From Micropterix aruncella (taxonomy: Eukaryota > Arthropoda > Insecta > Lepidoptera > Micropterigidae), in contig OX155973.1 in assembly GCA_944548615.1 (NCBI GenBank), forward strand, positions 4,999,155 to 5,063,154: DNA of 64,000 nt. Reading direction: 5' to 3'. The translations under genes were made by a program, and so were the position numbers. Shown piece after piece: positions 1 to 10,688 of this stretch. The notes under the pieces were generated by a model. The model did not search any database and was not told the origin of the DNA. It worked only from the letters and a program-made list of their open reading frames with translations. Within the stretch, counting starts at the first letter, position 1. Each line of letters opens with the position of its first letter.

Positions 1-190
1 TTGGTTCTTGACGTGGCTGACGATGTATGTCCGACAACTATGAACTTGGCCTTCTTGGTTTTTATATTCATGCCATATTTTGCACTGATCGACTCAACCC
101 GATCAAGCAGACTTTGTAGGTCTTCGATAGAGCTGGCAAGGAGAATAGTATCATAGGCGTATCGAATGTTGTTGAGGGGTATCCCAACCT
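1..190 (-). pseudogene. RTE-like LINE reverse transcriptase fragment, cut by window start
   Basis: The minus strand reads as one open frame, GIPLNNIRYAYDTILLAS..., followed by IEDLQSLLDRVESISAKYGMNI. This is the palm region of a non-LTR reverse transcriptase of the RTE-like kind common in Lepidoptera. The catalytic box normally reads YADD; here it is YAYD, so one catalytic aspartate is lost and the copy is dead. The fragment leaves the window at base 1, so its true length is unknown. It degrades into AT-rich sequence after about 190. The family call rests on the motif and the helix that follows it. Confidence 0.72.
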
Positions 191-589
191 AACTGATTTT
201 GTATGTTTATTTATTGTTTGATCAATATCTGTACGCATTCTTGTTTTTTTAAATATTGTACGCCTAAAAGGCAGGTTATGCTACTTTAAATAACCGTAAA
301 ACTACATGTTGCAACACCACAATCACAATCACAATAAAATAAATTGAAATTGAAAATTGAAATTGATAAACAGTCACCTAACATATATAGGTATAGAAAG
401 CATGGGAGCCTCAACGAGGCAGTAGCTCGTATATACAGATGAGTTTTAAGTTACTGGCATCCTTGAATTGGGTGAATCCATACGAGCAATTAAGCAACTT
501 TTGGTAAAAAAAATTGTGGGTAACATTAAAAAAATATATATTTTTTCTTCAATTTAAAACATTTTATTTCATGAAAATTAGTATAAAAA
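191..589. other. AT-rich stretch without recognisable gene
   Basis: I see only AT-rich sequence with short A and T runs. Nothing coding or structural could be supported. Confidence 0.6.
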
Positions 590-690
590 GCGTCGAGCAC
601 GATGCGCCATCAAGTGGTAGGTAAAATATCGCTAATATTGTTTATTAGCGATTTTTTACCTACCGCTAGATGGCGCAGCGCGCTCAACGC
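590..690. repeat. Short palindromic MITE-like hairpin
   Basis: The arms GCGCCATC/GATGGCGC and the longer GGTAGGTAAAA/TTTTACCTACC and ATCGCTAATA/TATTAGCGAT pair around a loop near 640. The result is a near-perfect hairpin of about 100 bp. No clear target duplication was found. Confidence 0.6.
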
Positions 691-1100
691 TTCTCGTTTT
701 TTTTAACACATAACATTTACAAATTAGACTGATCTGTTTTTTTTTTTATTTTTTTTTGTTTTTTTTTTTAAAACATCAAAAGTTGTTCGTACTGATTCAC
801 CCACTTCAACGATTACGGTAACTTAAATGTCACCCTGTATAAATACTTGATTCGGCAGTCACAATACCCAAACTTCTTGCTAAAAGCGATTCTGTGAGTG
901 ATTTCCAGCGCCGCTTCAACAAGTGAGAACAAATTTTCCGGCAGTGTATAGCGTCCCAAGGCGTTTCGCGTGAGCGAGGAAAGTAGAGATCTGTAAAGGC
1001 CGATGAAGACAGCAACTTAGTCGCGTAATTGTTGACCGTTTTAACTTGATGTCAAACGTTGTCATGTTGAACTTGTTGTCAAACGTTGATTTTGACAACA
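691..1100. other. Unassigned sequence
   Basis: There are T-rich runs at 730-775 and short open frames with no family resemblance. Nothing could be supported. Confidence 0.5.
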
Positions 1101-1400
1101 AGTTTAGATTAATCATTGATTATGTACAATATTAGATTGCTCATTCCTATAGGACATTTTAGCAATCATTTTTTTTGCCTTCGAAATGCAGGTGGAGTTG
1201 TTAGCATTGACGTCGAAAGTAATTGCAATTTATTTGACAATTTAAAATAGCATTGATAATGAATGATTTTTTTATTAAGGACCGACACCCAATAATTTAA
1301 ACAGCGGTAACAATAATAACATTCAATTATTAGTGTCATATATCAGAATATTCTGATATAGTGCCATTTATCAGAATATAGACAATTTTAGCAATAAACA
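1101..1400 (+). repeat. Dispersed repeat R6, copy 1
   Basis: It shares order and motifs with 26470-26730 and 38345-38460: ATCATTGATTAT, then an ATTAGATTGCTCAT-like block, then TAATGAATGRTTTTTTT, then CAATTATTAGTG. It is non-coding and looks like an old non-autonomous element. The ends are not resolved. Confidence 0.5.
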
Positions 1401-2990
1401 TTAATTAAATGGGGTTTTTGTATAGAAGAGTACGAACGGAAGTGTAACATCACCTAGAGGCTATTGACTGACCTCTGCCTGCCTAATATAGTTTTAATGG
1501 GAAATCTTCGTGATTATCAGTTTATAATGTATATTATAATAGATTTACGGCGATTTACGCTTCAGGGGAATGATATGAATGGCCATAGATTGGCTGGAAA
1601 TGGATCTTCAATGTGTCAGTATATTTTATATTTTCGGTTTAATTTAATACAAATAATTTAAATAGAAATAGGGCGTAAGCTATGGCATGGCCACTGTTAT
1701 TCGGAGAAAATTTACTTATTTTTAAGAATAATTGATATACAAATAATACTCTAACGGAGTCTAACAGATACTTGATTATTACGAATATTTTACATAATTA
1801 CTAATTAGGTATACCTAATATCATAAGAACACTCCGCATGCTTAATTTATAATTGCCTATGTGCCGTTTATCTAAAGATTCATAACAACAACAAAAGCGA
1901 CCAAGTAGACAACCCCCCACCGCCCTCGCCAAGCCCTCAACCCCAACCTCCCCCCTTCGACCAAAGGTATTGGGTAGATATTAGATATTCATATAGATAT
2001 AAATATATGTATACTCATATACATCTATGTGCCAAAAATATATACCTGCATAAAATATCAAGGATACCTACCTATGGGATAAAAGAATAGCCGAAAAAAC
2101 AGGTCAGGATTGAAAATAGTCGTGATTAAAAATAGCCGAGTTGTCGAGTAGTGTCTAGGATTACCATTAAGGAGGGGGTGGGGCTGGTATAGAAGGCCAA
2201 CAAACATGTTTTTCATGTTTAAAAAAAAAAAAAAAAGTTGAAATCTGATCACGAATCTTTTATATCTGTTTGATTAACATTAGAAAGATAAAAATATTTT
2301 TTTGCATTAGAAAATAGAAACTATTTTTGAGATATTAAATTGCAACTGCTGCAGAAATGTCAGTATCTGCTTGCGCCGGTAATAGCAAGCGTAATTTTGG
2401 CTGAAACAATAATAAATAATTTGGCTGAAACAATATTAAATATTAATTTTTACATATGTATTTTGTAGATGAAGAAAATTTTATAATCTTTCCTTTTTTT
2501 GGCGAAACTAGATCCGTCAAGTAGGTTTTTTACCACCGGCGCAAAACTAAAAAATATATTTTTGAGAAAAACGCGTAAAAAGTTTTCTTTAATGAAAAGT
2601 ACTAAGTTTTTTTACACGTACAGCAATCTGAGTCTATCAGCTATTTCAGAGGTAAATTATTCAATAATAGATTTCAACTTGAGGTTAAAAAAATAACATG
2701 ACATTTTGGTCGTCTAAAACAAAACATTTTGGTCGTCTAAACGAGGCTCCCCCTTAAGTTTAATAAAGTGTAAAACGTTTTTACTGCAAAATGTACTTCA
2801 TTGGATTTAACTGCTTTTGATCCTTTTTCTCTCCTCATTTAAAATCGCTGTAATTTTTTTTTATTGAATTCATTTTAATTCTTGTTTCAGAATTAATCGA
2901 CATCATTAGGATCACATACTGGATTGCAGTGGTAAGTTTGATTTTATTATAAATTTGGCGGGAAATGTTTATCACACGACTGCCCAACAA
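1401..2990. other. AT-rich unassigned region with a C-rich tract
   Basis: No gene was recognised. A C-rich tract lies at about 1910-1965 (runs such as CCCCCCAC and CCTCCCCCC), resembling tracts at 51845-52050 and 57000-57190. An A15-type run lies at 2221-2236. The small open frames look random. Confidence 0.5.
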
Positions 2991-2995
2991 TAAAG

Positions 2996-3700
2996 GAGTG
3001 TTCAGAACTCATCTATGTATGTTTTCCGTTTTTTTATTCCACCATAACTTCTAAACGCTTGAATTGATTTAGAAGTGGTGGTATTGATAATATCGTTATG
3101 TCATCCCGAGTGTCATAGGATTTAATAATTGGTCATTAACTGTCCAATAACTGAGCAATTTAATACGCAACATAATCAATGGTAGTAGCAATTCAAATCT
3201 GAAGATATTTTGTCACACAAGAAAGATCGACCAGCCACTACTAAAACAAAGAAATCCTTGACTGTTTTTTTTTGTCAAGTAACAACTTTCTATTTTCTTT
3301 TTTACACGTCTGACCAACAAAAAAGAAGTGTTATGTGTTCAGGGTTCATCTATGTGTGTTTTCCGTTTCTTTATTCTACAATAACTTCTAAACGCTTAAA
3401 CCGATTTAGAAGTGTGTGGTATTGTTAGAATCGTTATGTCATCTCGAGTGGCATAGGGTACATAAACTGTCCAAATATCAAGTAAGTAGTTGTCTAAATG
3501 TCTAAATGACAATAAATTAACATAAATATATCGTGTTTAGTGTCAAATAAAAGGTCTGATCGAGTACATTCCGGAAATATACATGTATCTATATGGATAA
3601 ATACATACACCACTAATGTTTCATAAAAAAAACGTAATAAAAATAATTATTAATAAAATAGTTCATTTTCTGTAACGGCACCGTGTTTTTTATTCTTTTT
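2996..3700 (+). repeat. Dispersed repeat R5, with its 5' half duplicated
   Basis: The block GTGTTCAG.., CCACCATAACTTCTAAACGC, TCGTTATGTCATC, TGTCAATAAATTAACATAAAT, ATATGGATAAATACATA recurs at 9130-9440 (plus) and at 23520-23755, 24000-24240 and 61245-61390 (minus). Its 3' part recurs at 50925-51065 and 51546-51640. Here the 5' half occurs twice (about 2996-3160 and 3298-3480). No coding potential was seen. Confidence 0.6.
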
Positions 3701-3814
3701 AATATATTTACTTGTTTACTCATTTATTTTATTATGTAATGTACAAAGAAAAGTACTGGACATGCATGTTGTTGTACATACATAATAGTTACAAACAATC
3801 ATTAATGGTAGGTA

Positions 3815-4412
3815 TGTGAGGGACCACCCCTCACAAGACTCCAGGTTGTTCGGTGTGAGGTGGTGGTATCAACTTACGAGTTATCTCCGCATTAAAAGGC
3901 GGTTTTGATGTGAAGTAGAAGGAATTTATTGATCGAAGGTTATATTGCCAGTTATAACGCTTGCCGAATGGTTTACGTTGACGCGAGTGTATAGATGCGC
4001 TACTGCGGTTACGAGGATATACGGATGAGGATTGTGCGTGTGCTCCTAGTATCTTGTACTGGGCACGGCTCGAGTCTGTGGGATTACAGACTGATGCTTC
4101 GAGACTCAGGGAGAATGAGGAAAGGAAACCAAGGAGCCGGATTCGTTGACCTAACTCGTGAGAGAGAGTGTCGAATATGCCGTCGCAACCTTGGGGGAAG
4201 GTGATCACTAGGGAATGATAATTTGGTTGCTTTTTCGCCCGTTTATATAGGCCGTGAAATGATGCAATCCAAAATATTCCGAGTAAAAGCATTGTATCAT
4301 CGTGCTGATTCATAGCTGCACGAGTCAAAATAATAGCTGAATTGTGTCTGTGGATTTCACTGGAAATGGATGCATTTGTTGATCGCATGTAATGGACTTA
4401 AGGTCCGTTACA
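3815..4412 (-). repeat. Solo LTR of a gypsy-like retrotransposon, copy 1
   Basis: On the minus strand the 598-bp unit begins TGTAACGG and ends CCTCACA, the TG...CA form of an LTR. It is flanked by GGTA at 3811-3814 and 4413-4416, a 4-bp target duplication. A TATATAAAC promoter box lies at about 4241-4249 and an AATAAA signal at 3925-3930, both on the minus strand and in the order expected inside an LTR. There is no adjoining gag or pol, so this is a solo LTR. The long minus frame across it is chance. The copy at 13526-20249 is the same LTR. Confidence 0.8.
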
Positions 4413-4715
4413 GGTATATGAAAAATATAGCTCTATCAATATATTTATGCAAGCATAAGTGATGCGAAATCGCACAGCTCGACTAGACCTAGACGGTTTG
4501 CGTCTGGCTGTGCTGTATGGAATACGGTATTTTAATTGTGGTGCGAACTGCGCGTTTTGATTTAATTTTACAGGGTTTTTAAATGTAACAAAGACGTTTG
4601 TGATTCTCACATGTGTTTTATTACACAAATTAAAACTTATGGTATCTTAGGATATCCGTAAGACAAGTACGTAATATTGCAAAATAATAATCCATAATAT
4701 TAGTTTTTTAAATAA
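4413..4715. other. Unassigned spacer
   Basis: Sequence between the solo LTR and HelA copy 1. No recognisable feature was found. Confidence 0.5.
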
Positions 4716-5463
4716 TCTATACTAATATTATAAAGAGGTAAAGTTTGTGAGGTTGTAGGAAGTAATCTCTGGATCTACTGAACCGATTTTAAAAAATCTT
4801 TTACAAATAGAAAGCAACGTTATTTGTGAGTGTCATAGGCTATCTATTAATTCAAAAAATGAAAAGACTTTATCGTGGTAGTCGGATTTGCAAAGTACGT
4901 CGGAGAAAAAACGGTCGAACGAAAACGTTTCTAACTAACGCTGCCTTAACGATGAGAGATATATGATTAAGTTCTAGAGAAAAGTTGTAGAGCTTGATAA
5001 TGCATACAAAAAACATCAGCGACAGCATATGTCTAACTTTTATATATTTAAGTCACAAAAAGTAGTATTTTATATTAAAAAAATAATTTAAATCGTTAGG
5101 TCATGTTTATTGGTCATATTATCAACAATTATGAATTCTTATCAAAATAAGTAAATTTATCGTCTCAAGTGTTTCAAACAAAAGACTTTACCCTTTTTCT
5201 GCATATGATTTCCCTTTTACTGCATAAATGGTTAAAGAGATAAGACACTCACAAATAAGTCACTCACAAGAAGACACTCACAAATAATGGTAATATAGTC
5301 AAATTGGCATGCAAATACATACATACATATGCAGTAAAAATATAACCCTTCTTTTGGCAGTCAGAAAAGAAATCATAGCACTCAGTACTAACCGAACCAC
5401 ACTCATAATTTCATCATAAGTAAAAAGTTTTACCGCCCAACGAAGTGGGCACGGGTTAGCTAA
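4716..5463 (+). mobile_element. Non-autonomous Helitron-like element HelA, copy 1
   Basis: It starts TCTATACTAATATTATAAAG after an A and ends CTAA before a T, the A|T insertion pattern of Helitrons. Just before the end is the hairpin GCCCAACGAAGTGGGC, as expected for a Helitron 3' terminus. The 748 bp hold no Rep/helicase gene. Copies: 10689-11405, 49901-50634 (minus) and 45134-45430 (minus, truncated). Confidence 0.75.
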
Positions 5464-5489
5464 TCCTTTATATTGTAAAGTCATGTTTG

Positions 5490-6112
5490 CACTATATTCA
5501 CCCTAAAGTAGTAAGAAGACCTTTAATTTTTGAGCCGCCAGTATCTGGGAGCGTTTTTCACTTTGCCGGTTTTTAAATATTGAATTTGTTTCTTGCCGAA
5601 GATACTCAACATTATTTATTAATTGTGCTGTAAACACACGCTGTTGTTGTGTAGCACTATAACAGTAAGTTTTCCCAAATAAATCCTTCATACGGTATGA
5701 TATGATCTAGGAGGATATCGTTGATATAGCCTTCAGCATTCAGGCCTTCTCTCCGACCTACCCCTGGCATAAAAACGAGGTCGGTTCTTCCCTCTAAGGA
5801 AATGCCGTCCCATGCCATGCAGGAAACGCCGCCGTAGGAGACTGTTTTAGCGAAGCAGCACTGCGAAAATTGCTTGCCTGGACGCCTGGAGACCCAGCCT
5901 ATTCTGTCGCTGCCATGCGACACATTCTGCTCTCGTCAGTCATTCAAAACTGACCGCCATTGCTCGATGCCCCAACTGACGTGCTCTCGAGCAAATTAAC
6001 GGCGCGCTTGCCGGTGGCGTGATGTCAATTTTGGGCCTGTGGCAGGACCTTTTAGAACGAGGTCGGCTTCCTTCAAGCGTCTTCTGATCGTCCATTGACT
6101 GACAGCTACCCC
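5490..6112 (-). pseudogene. Tc1-like transposase pseudogene, central part
   Basis: Read on the minus strand, 6112 to 5900 gives AVSQWTIRRRLKEADLV..GPATGPKLTSRHRQARR*FAREHV, typical of the Tc1 second DNA-binding and linker region. A shifted frame then gives QCCFAKTVSYGGVSCMAWDGISLEGRTDLVFM and YINDILLDHIIPYEGFIWENLLL, the DDE-core stretch that normally precedes the second catalytic Asp. After ENLLL the similarity stops, so the D and E of the catalytic triad are missing. There are several stops and at least one frame change. The N-terminal part lies at 6425-6605, beyond an inserted MITE. It is dead; the family call is fairly secure from motif order. Confidence 0.75.
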
Positions 6113-6116
6113 TTAA

Positions 6117-6415
6117 GGCGACATGAGACCTCAGAAAAATGAGACATGAGACCTCAGACGGGGTCAATTTTGTAGGGTTTGATCAATAAAAATCCAGCGT
6201 TGACGAAGCGTCAAGTGCATATTCTACGACCGCTCGCGCCGGCTACTAGGCGCATACTAAATGCTCTATCGCAGCGCTAGCACAGAATAACTATCTTTAC
6301 GCAGTGGTTGTATGAGGGTGTTAATGGCAAAGCATATTTAGCGTGACTCTCAGAGCGCTCTCACGTTTTAATTAATTGTAATTAATTTAGGGGCTAAATA
6401 AAAAAAATGTGGCTA
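6117..6415 (+). mobile_element. MITE-T copy inserted in the Tc1-like pseudogene, 3' truncated
   Basis: It begins GGCGACATGAGACCTCAG directly after TTAA (6113-6116), as in the copies at 8336-8923 and 35635-36906. It carries the same internal block (ATTTTGTAGGGTTTGA, then the GCGCTCTCACGTTTTAATTA segment). It stops after AATGTGGCTA, about halfway along the full copy, so the far end and the second TTAA are lost. Confidence 0.75.
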
Positions 6416-6424
6416 ACGGTCGTT

Positions 6425-6605
6425 TATCTCAGAAGCGCACCGGGCGCCGGCTGGTATTTGGTCTCTGATTGAAGGTACCAGTTCGTTCAAATCTCCTTTT
6501 TACTCTTGAGATGGCAGACTGTCTCGATTCCACTTGACGAGCGACTGTACGTTGACAAAGTCCAGGCTGCAATTAAGCAATAACCTGAGCGGCTTTTTTG
6601 GCGTA
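6425..6605 (-). pseudogene. Tc1-like transposase pseudogene, N-terminal HTH part
   Basis: The minus strand reads AKKAAQVIA*LQPGLCQRTVARQVESRQSAISRVKRRFERTGTFNQRP. This is the first helix-turn-helix of a Tc1-like transposase (family pattern AAQVIALLEAG..QR.VAR...SQSAVSR..RRF.ETG). One stop interrupts it. With 5490-6112 it forms one element split by MITE-T. The residues between the two parts were deleted. Confidence 0.7.
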
Positions 6606-6724
6606 GTACCCATACTTTTGCGATAAGAATGAGTATGGCTTACGAAGATGTTTTTCGTCGACAGGTCGACTTTCAAATATCGGTCGACAGGTCCTGTATA
6701 TAGGCCTGTGACTTCCACTTCTCG

Positions 6725-7170
6725 TGCTGTTTGGTGGTGGCTTCATGTGAGCCTGGTCCATTGGCCCGGCTTTCGAGTATATGGCGTCTCAGGGCTGTTC
6801 ACCCTGAGGCAGGCTTCTTAGAAGGTGCTTGGTTACTCAAGGCACGTCGTGGTAGGTCCGTTTTAAGGAAAATATTTAGGAGCATAATATTTTCCTCTTC
6901 AGTCCCGATTTGGCACTCGTGTATCAGGTCCAGCAACTGAGACACCGTGATCGGGACCTGCTCGTCTTCCTCGAGGAGGCGCATTTCGTCTAAGTATTCC
7001 GGCTCTTCAGGCTGGGGTTGTGGGGGAGGTGTGGTCAACCACTCTTCGCCCGTTTGAGTGGAGGCGGACGCTGTGGTTGCAATAACTGGTTGGAGGCAAG
7101 TAGGTGGGGCGGTCGCTTCGACCTCCATATTGTCCTCCCCAGTTGACTGCTGCTGCAGTGGCTTCGACAT
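6725..7170 (-). CDS. Unrecognised 123-residue ORF, possible retroelement ORF1 fragment
   Basis: The minus-strand ORF 7170-6799 encodes 123 residues with a good methionine start (MSKPLQQQS). The product is rich in Pro, Glu and Gln, with a TPPPQPQPEEPEYLDEMRLLEEDEQVP stretch and a helical LLDLIHEC..EEENIMLLNIFLKTDLP tail. I do not recognise a domain. Directly after its stop, the GC-rich segment 6725-6830 (GGCCCGGCTTTC and CACCCTGAGGCAGG motifs) recurs at 37055-37150 and 39885-39985, so it is probably the 5' end of a repeated LINE or gag-like gene rather than a host gene. Inference only. Confidence 0.35.
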
Positions 7171-7639
7171 TGCGTCAACTACTGATAAGTGACTGTTAAA
7201 AATAAACCGGTTCCGGGGGATTTATGGGCGATTAAGACGCGAAAACTTTTTGCGACGCGTAGCGTACTTTCAAATACTTCTGTTCAGATATTATGTCCTG
7301 AACTTTTGGGGAACCCGTTGAATAGACAGTTTATTCAAAACACATACCACCGCTTACCGTATTAATCATTCAATGCGCTTGCGACTTGTTTATAGCGATT
7401 TCCATTAATATGCAATGAGGGCATTTAGATTAACGATCCTTGCGGTACACCATTCCATTAGATTCCTGCAAATATTTTACGCGATTTTTATCTGAATTAT
7501 GCCAAAGAATTCCAATGTCTCTATGCGGCTTTGGAATACTTAAAATAAATTACAGTATCTAAATGAAGGCGAACGGAATTACTACGAGATAAACGGTAAT
7601 TTTACCTCATTTTGAATAGTGATTATGGGTTGAAAACAC
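7171..7639. other. Unassigned sequence
   Basis: No frame or repeat could be assigned. Confidence 0.5.
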
Positions 7640-8331
7640 ATTTCAAATTAATTTTTTTTAAATTTTCAAATTTACAATAGTTACAATTTAAAATAGTAAA
7701 AAACCTAACTAGGCTGCCGCCTGTTCCAAGGTAGACAATTCATTTTAATCATTATCATTTGGAGTAATCTATCGTATCGTATTATCGCTCGAACTAAAAT
7801 ATATAAAAAAAGTTGAAGCCCACAATGCGTAGGTACCTACTTGAGTTAAATTGTTCCTACGATTCTAAATACAAAAAAGGGCAATTAATGGGTCTGCAGT
7901 GAAAAAAAAGGATTTTTACCCACTTTTTGATTAATAACCTAAAGGTAGGGAGGTTAATTCTAGTAAAATTACCTACTTTAAATTTGAAACAAAGTGTTAA
8001 TTATCAATATCAAAAATCGACAATAAACTATTTCAGTAATTTAAAATAAATTAAAAATAAAAAAAAACATCAATAATAGTAAAAAATAAAATTTATAATA
8101 AAAAAAATCGCTAAATGACGATATAATAATAATGTTATTGGAAAAAATACACACGAGGTTAATATTATAAGACAACGTTATTCCAGTTTATTTAAAATTT
8201 TACTTATTTATATAAAATAATGTCTGCTTATACCAACTTATGCCTATGTTTTTATTTTAAATGTTGAATTATATACAATTTAGAAGGTATGAACTCAATC
8301 TATTTTAAATATATATGAAATTAAAATATCT
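7640..8331 (-). repeat. LINE 3' untranslated region, continuing the fragment at 8928-9120
   Basis: The minus strand runs from the LINE coding end into AT-rich sequence and an A-rich end near 7650. The block CCTAACTAGGCTGCC..GTTCCAAGGTAGACAAT is shared with 59735-60250. MITE-T copy 8336-8923 separates this piece from its coding part. Confidence 0.65.
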
Positions 8332-8335
8332 TCAA

Positions 8336-8923
8336 GGCGACATGATACCTGGGAACGACTATATCTGGAGAATTATAGTTTTATGAGTTTTTTGAAAAAT
8401 ATAAGCATTCATTTAAATAAGTTTCTAAGTGAATGCCTCGATAAGGAACCAATTTAAAATTTGGACTCAAAAAAGTTGCTCATTGCCTTGGACATTAAGG
8501 CTTTCAACTGACTTCGAAAACTTTCAGGCGCGATTACTCCTACAATGTAAGCGGTGAGTGTGTTTTATTATAATTTCATTATATTTACTGGTTAATTCTT
8601 TAGGGCAACACTTAGCCACATTTTTTATTTAGGCACTAAATTAATTACAATTAATTAAAACGTGAGAGCGCTCTGAGAGTTACTCTAAATATGCTTTACC
8701 ATTAACACCCTTATACCACCACTGCGTAAAGGTAGTTATTCTGTGCTAGCGCTGCGATAGAGCGTTTAGTATGCGCCTGGTTGCCAGCGCGAGCGGACAT
8801 AGGATCTGCGCTTGACGCTTCGTCAACGCTGGATTTTTATTGGTCAAACCCTACAAAATTGACCCCGCCTATTTTTTCGCGCGTCCGCCAATTTCGGATA
8901 TTTTTCTGAGGTCGTATGTCGCC
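8336..8923. mobile_element. MITE-T, complete 588-bp copy
   Basis: The ends are GGCGACATGATACC and, on the other strand, GGCGACATACGACC. The flanks are TCAA (8332-8335, one change from TTAA) and TTAA (8924-8927). A related, uninterrupted LINE copy at 60211-60240 carries a single TTTAATGT at the same point, so it serves as the empty site. It has no ORF. The terminal GGCGAC and the TTAA target match the 6.2-kb element at 14080-20234. Confidence 0.8.
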
Positions 8924-8927
8924 TTAA

Positions 8928-9120
8928 TGTGCAGTGGTAGACTGTTGTACAATTTGGGTGCAAGATAAGAGAAGCTGGATTTGCCAATACCGGATCTCTT
9001 GAAAGATTTTTCAAAGTTAGTTTCGTTGGATCTTCTCGTCGCATAAGTTTGCTGGATTTTTTGTTGGTCTCCTAACTCGCTCTGGAATGTAAAAGTGTTG
9101 CCAGCTTGTAAATTCTAAAA
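8928..9120 (-). pseudogene. Jockey/CR1-like LINE ORF2 C-terminal fragment
   Basis: The minus strand reads TYATRRSNETNFEKSFKRSGIGKSSFSYLAPKLYNSLPLHIK, the C-terminal box shared by Jockey/CR1-group LINE polyproteins (YNTR..., F.....R....SF.Y.AP.LYN.LP..IK). The frame runs into MITE-T at the TTAA inside codons for HIK. Related pieces lie at 47780-47987 (plus) and 48744-48915 plus 49386-49480 (minus). It is 5' truncated. Confidence 0.7.
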
Positions 9121-9129
9121 ATCTTCAAA

Positions 9130-9440
9130 ATATTGTAATGTGTTCAGGGTTCTTCTATGTATGTTTTCGATTTCTTTATTCCACCATAACTTCTAAACGT
9201 TTGAACTGATTTAGACGTGTGTAGTGTTGTTAGAATCGTTATATCATTCTGATTGTCATATAATCCAAATATCAAGTACATAAGTAGTTACCTAAATGTC
9301 CAAATGTCAATAAATTAACATAAATATATTGTGTTTAGTTTCAAATGAAAGGTCTGATTGAGTACATTGTCTCTATATGGATGAATGCATAAACCACAAA
9401 TATTTTTATAAAAAAACCGCAATAAAAATAATTATAAATA
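9130..9440 (+). repeat. Dispersed repeat R5, copy 2
   Basis: Same order of blocks as 3298-3700, including CCACCATAACTTCTAAACG and ATGTCAATAAATTAACATAA. Confidence 0.6.
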
Positions 9441-9451
9441 CAATTATAATA

Positions 9452-9670
9452 CCGCCGTTGTTTAGGGTAGACTAAATTGTCACTTTAGTCTACCCTGGAC
9501 AACGGCGGTTGCAACATCGCCGAAACGGTAAATTAGTTTTCATGTTATGTATAACAAATATTTTTCTTACACTTAACAGAACTATTTATAACAAATATTT
9601 TTCTTACACCTGCAGAACTTCACGCGGTAAATTAGTTTTTATCTTATTTATAACAAATATTTTTCTTACA
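9452..9670. repeat. Penelope-like terminal hairpin followed by short direct repeats
   Basis: CCGCCGTTG...AGGGTAGACTAAA pairs with TTTAGTCTACCCT...CAACGGCGG as a 57-bp hairpin (9452-9508). It runs straight into GCAACATCGCCGAAACG, the same junction sequence seen at the Penelope-like fragments 46930-47545 and 63480-63830. After it, ATAACAAATATTTTTCTTACAC occurs three times in direct order (to about 9670). Confidence 0.6.
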
Positions 9671-9957
9671 CTTAGCACCGTATACTCTCGGAAAAAGGAT
9701 ATCAGAAGAATATTTTTGCGATTTATATCGATAACCCTCAGTATTTTCTTTTGCGCTTTATAAAGGGTGTCCAGAAGAGTTTTTTGTAGCACAACCCCAA
9801 GTTACGATCGAATAACCGATTCATAGACAGCATAGTAGATACTTTTTAGCATATTGAGATCTAAGATATTCCGCAAACCCTGAAAGTAATACATATATTT
9901 TCTCAGTCTTGCCGCAACATTCGTTAGATGATCTTCTCAGTGCAGTATGTTGTCTAA
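9671..9957 (-). pseudogene. LINE reverse transcriptase thumb fragment, tandem copy A (first part)
   Basis: It is the same sequence as 10345-10688 and continues at 10274-10340 after the inserted palindromic MITE. The minus strand encodes remnants of the post-palm region of a LINE reverse transcriptase. Frames are broken by several stops. Confidence 0.6.
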
Positions 9958-10270
9958 TGGGCTCCCTAGACGATCAAGCATGCTTGGCAAGCTTCGTGTC
10001 GCGGGCAGGGAGGGGCTGGTAAGCTGCAGGAAATATGCAAATATTTTTTTGTAATATTTACCAAGAATGCCTAATTTTGTAGTTTATACCAGGGAGTCAC
10101 GTTAATTAGACGTAATTGATTGATTAATGACGTGACTTCCTGGTATAAACTACAAAATTAGGCATTTTTCGTAAATATTAAAAAAAAATGCATATTTCCT
10201 GCGGTTCACGATACCCTCCCAGCCCGCGACGCGATGCTCGATAAGCATGCTTGATCGTCTAGAGAGCCCT
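9958..10270. mobile_element. 313-bp palindromic MITE, PIF/Harbinger-like
   Basis: Arms of about 150 bp starting GGGCTCYCTAGACGATCAAG are inverted around a centre near 10110. The flanks are TAA at 9955-9957 and 10271-10273, a 3-bp duplication of the TWA type known for PIF/Harbinger. The tandem sister at 10612-10640 shows the uninterrupted site (TTATCTAACTTTAC). No ORF. The superfamily call rests only on target size and sequence. Confidence 0.7.
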
Positions 10271-10273
10271 TAA

Positions 10274-10688
10274 CATCACGGTCAAGTACCTACCTAATGA
10301 AGGATACCCTATATAGGTACATTCATGCACTGGCAATTCTCACATTTAACACTGTATAATCTCCGAAAAGGATATTAGAAGAATATGTTTGCGGTTATTC
10401 ATTGATAACCCGCCGTATTTTCCTTTGCACTTTATAAAGAGGTCAGAAGAGGCAGCACAACCCCAACTTACGATGCTATATCAAATCACCGATTCATAGA
10501 CAATATAGTAGACATTTTTTAGCATATTAAGATATTTCGCTAACTCATGAAGTAATAAATAATTATTCTCAGTCTTGCCGCAACATTCGTCAGATGATCC
10601 TCCCATCGCAGTCTGTTATCTAACTTTACATCCAAGTACTTAATGGAGGACACCCCATCTACTCGTACATTCATCACTGGCAATCTTA
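10274..10688 (-). pseudogene. LINE RT fragment: end of copy A and complete tandem copy B
   Basis: The minus strand of 10688-10345 gives MNVRVDGVSSIKYLDVKLDNRLRWEDHLTNVAARLRIIIYYFMS*. This fits the S.KYLGV.LD..L.W..H. motif after the catalytic box of Jockey-like reverse transcriptases. Copy A (9671-9957 plus 10274-10340) repeats it in the same direction, so about 350 bp were duplicated in tandem. HelA copy 2 cuts copy B at 10688. Confidence 0.65.

Noticed and set aside
3831..4388. 185-codon minus-strand ORF, the longest in the first 20 kb
   Set aside because: It lies wholly inside the solo LTR, and the second LTR copy breaks the frame. No domain.
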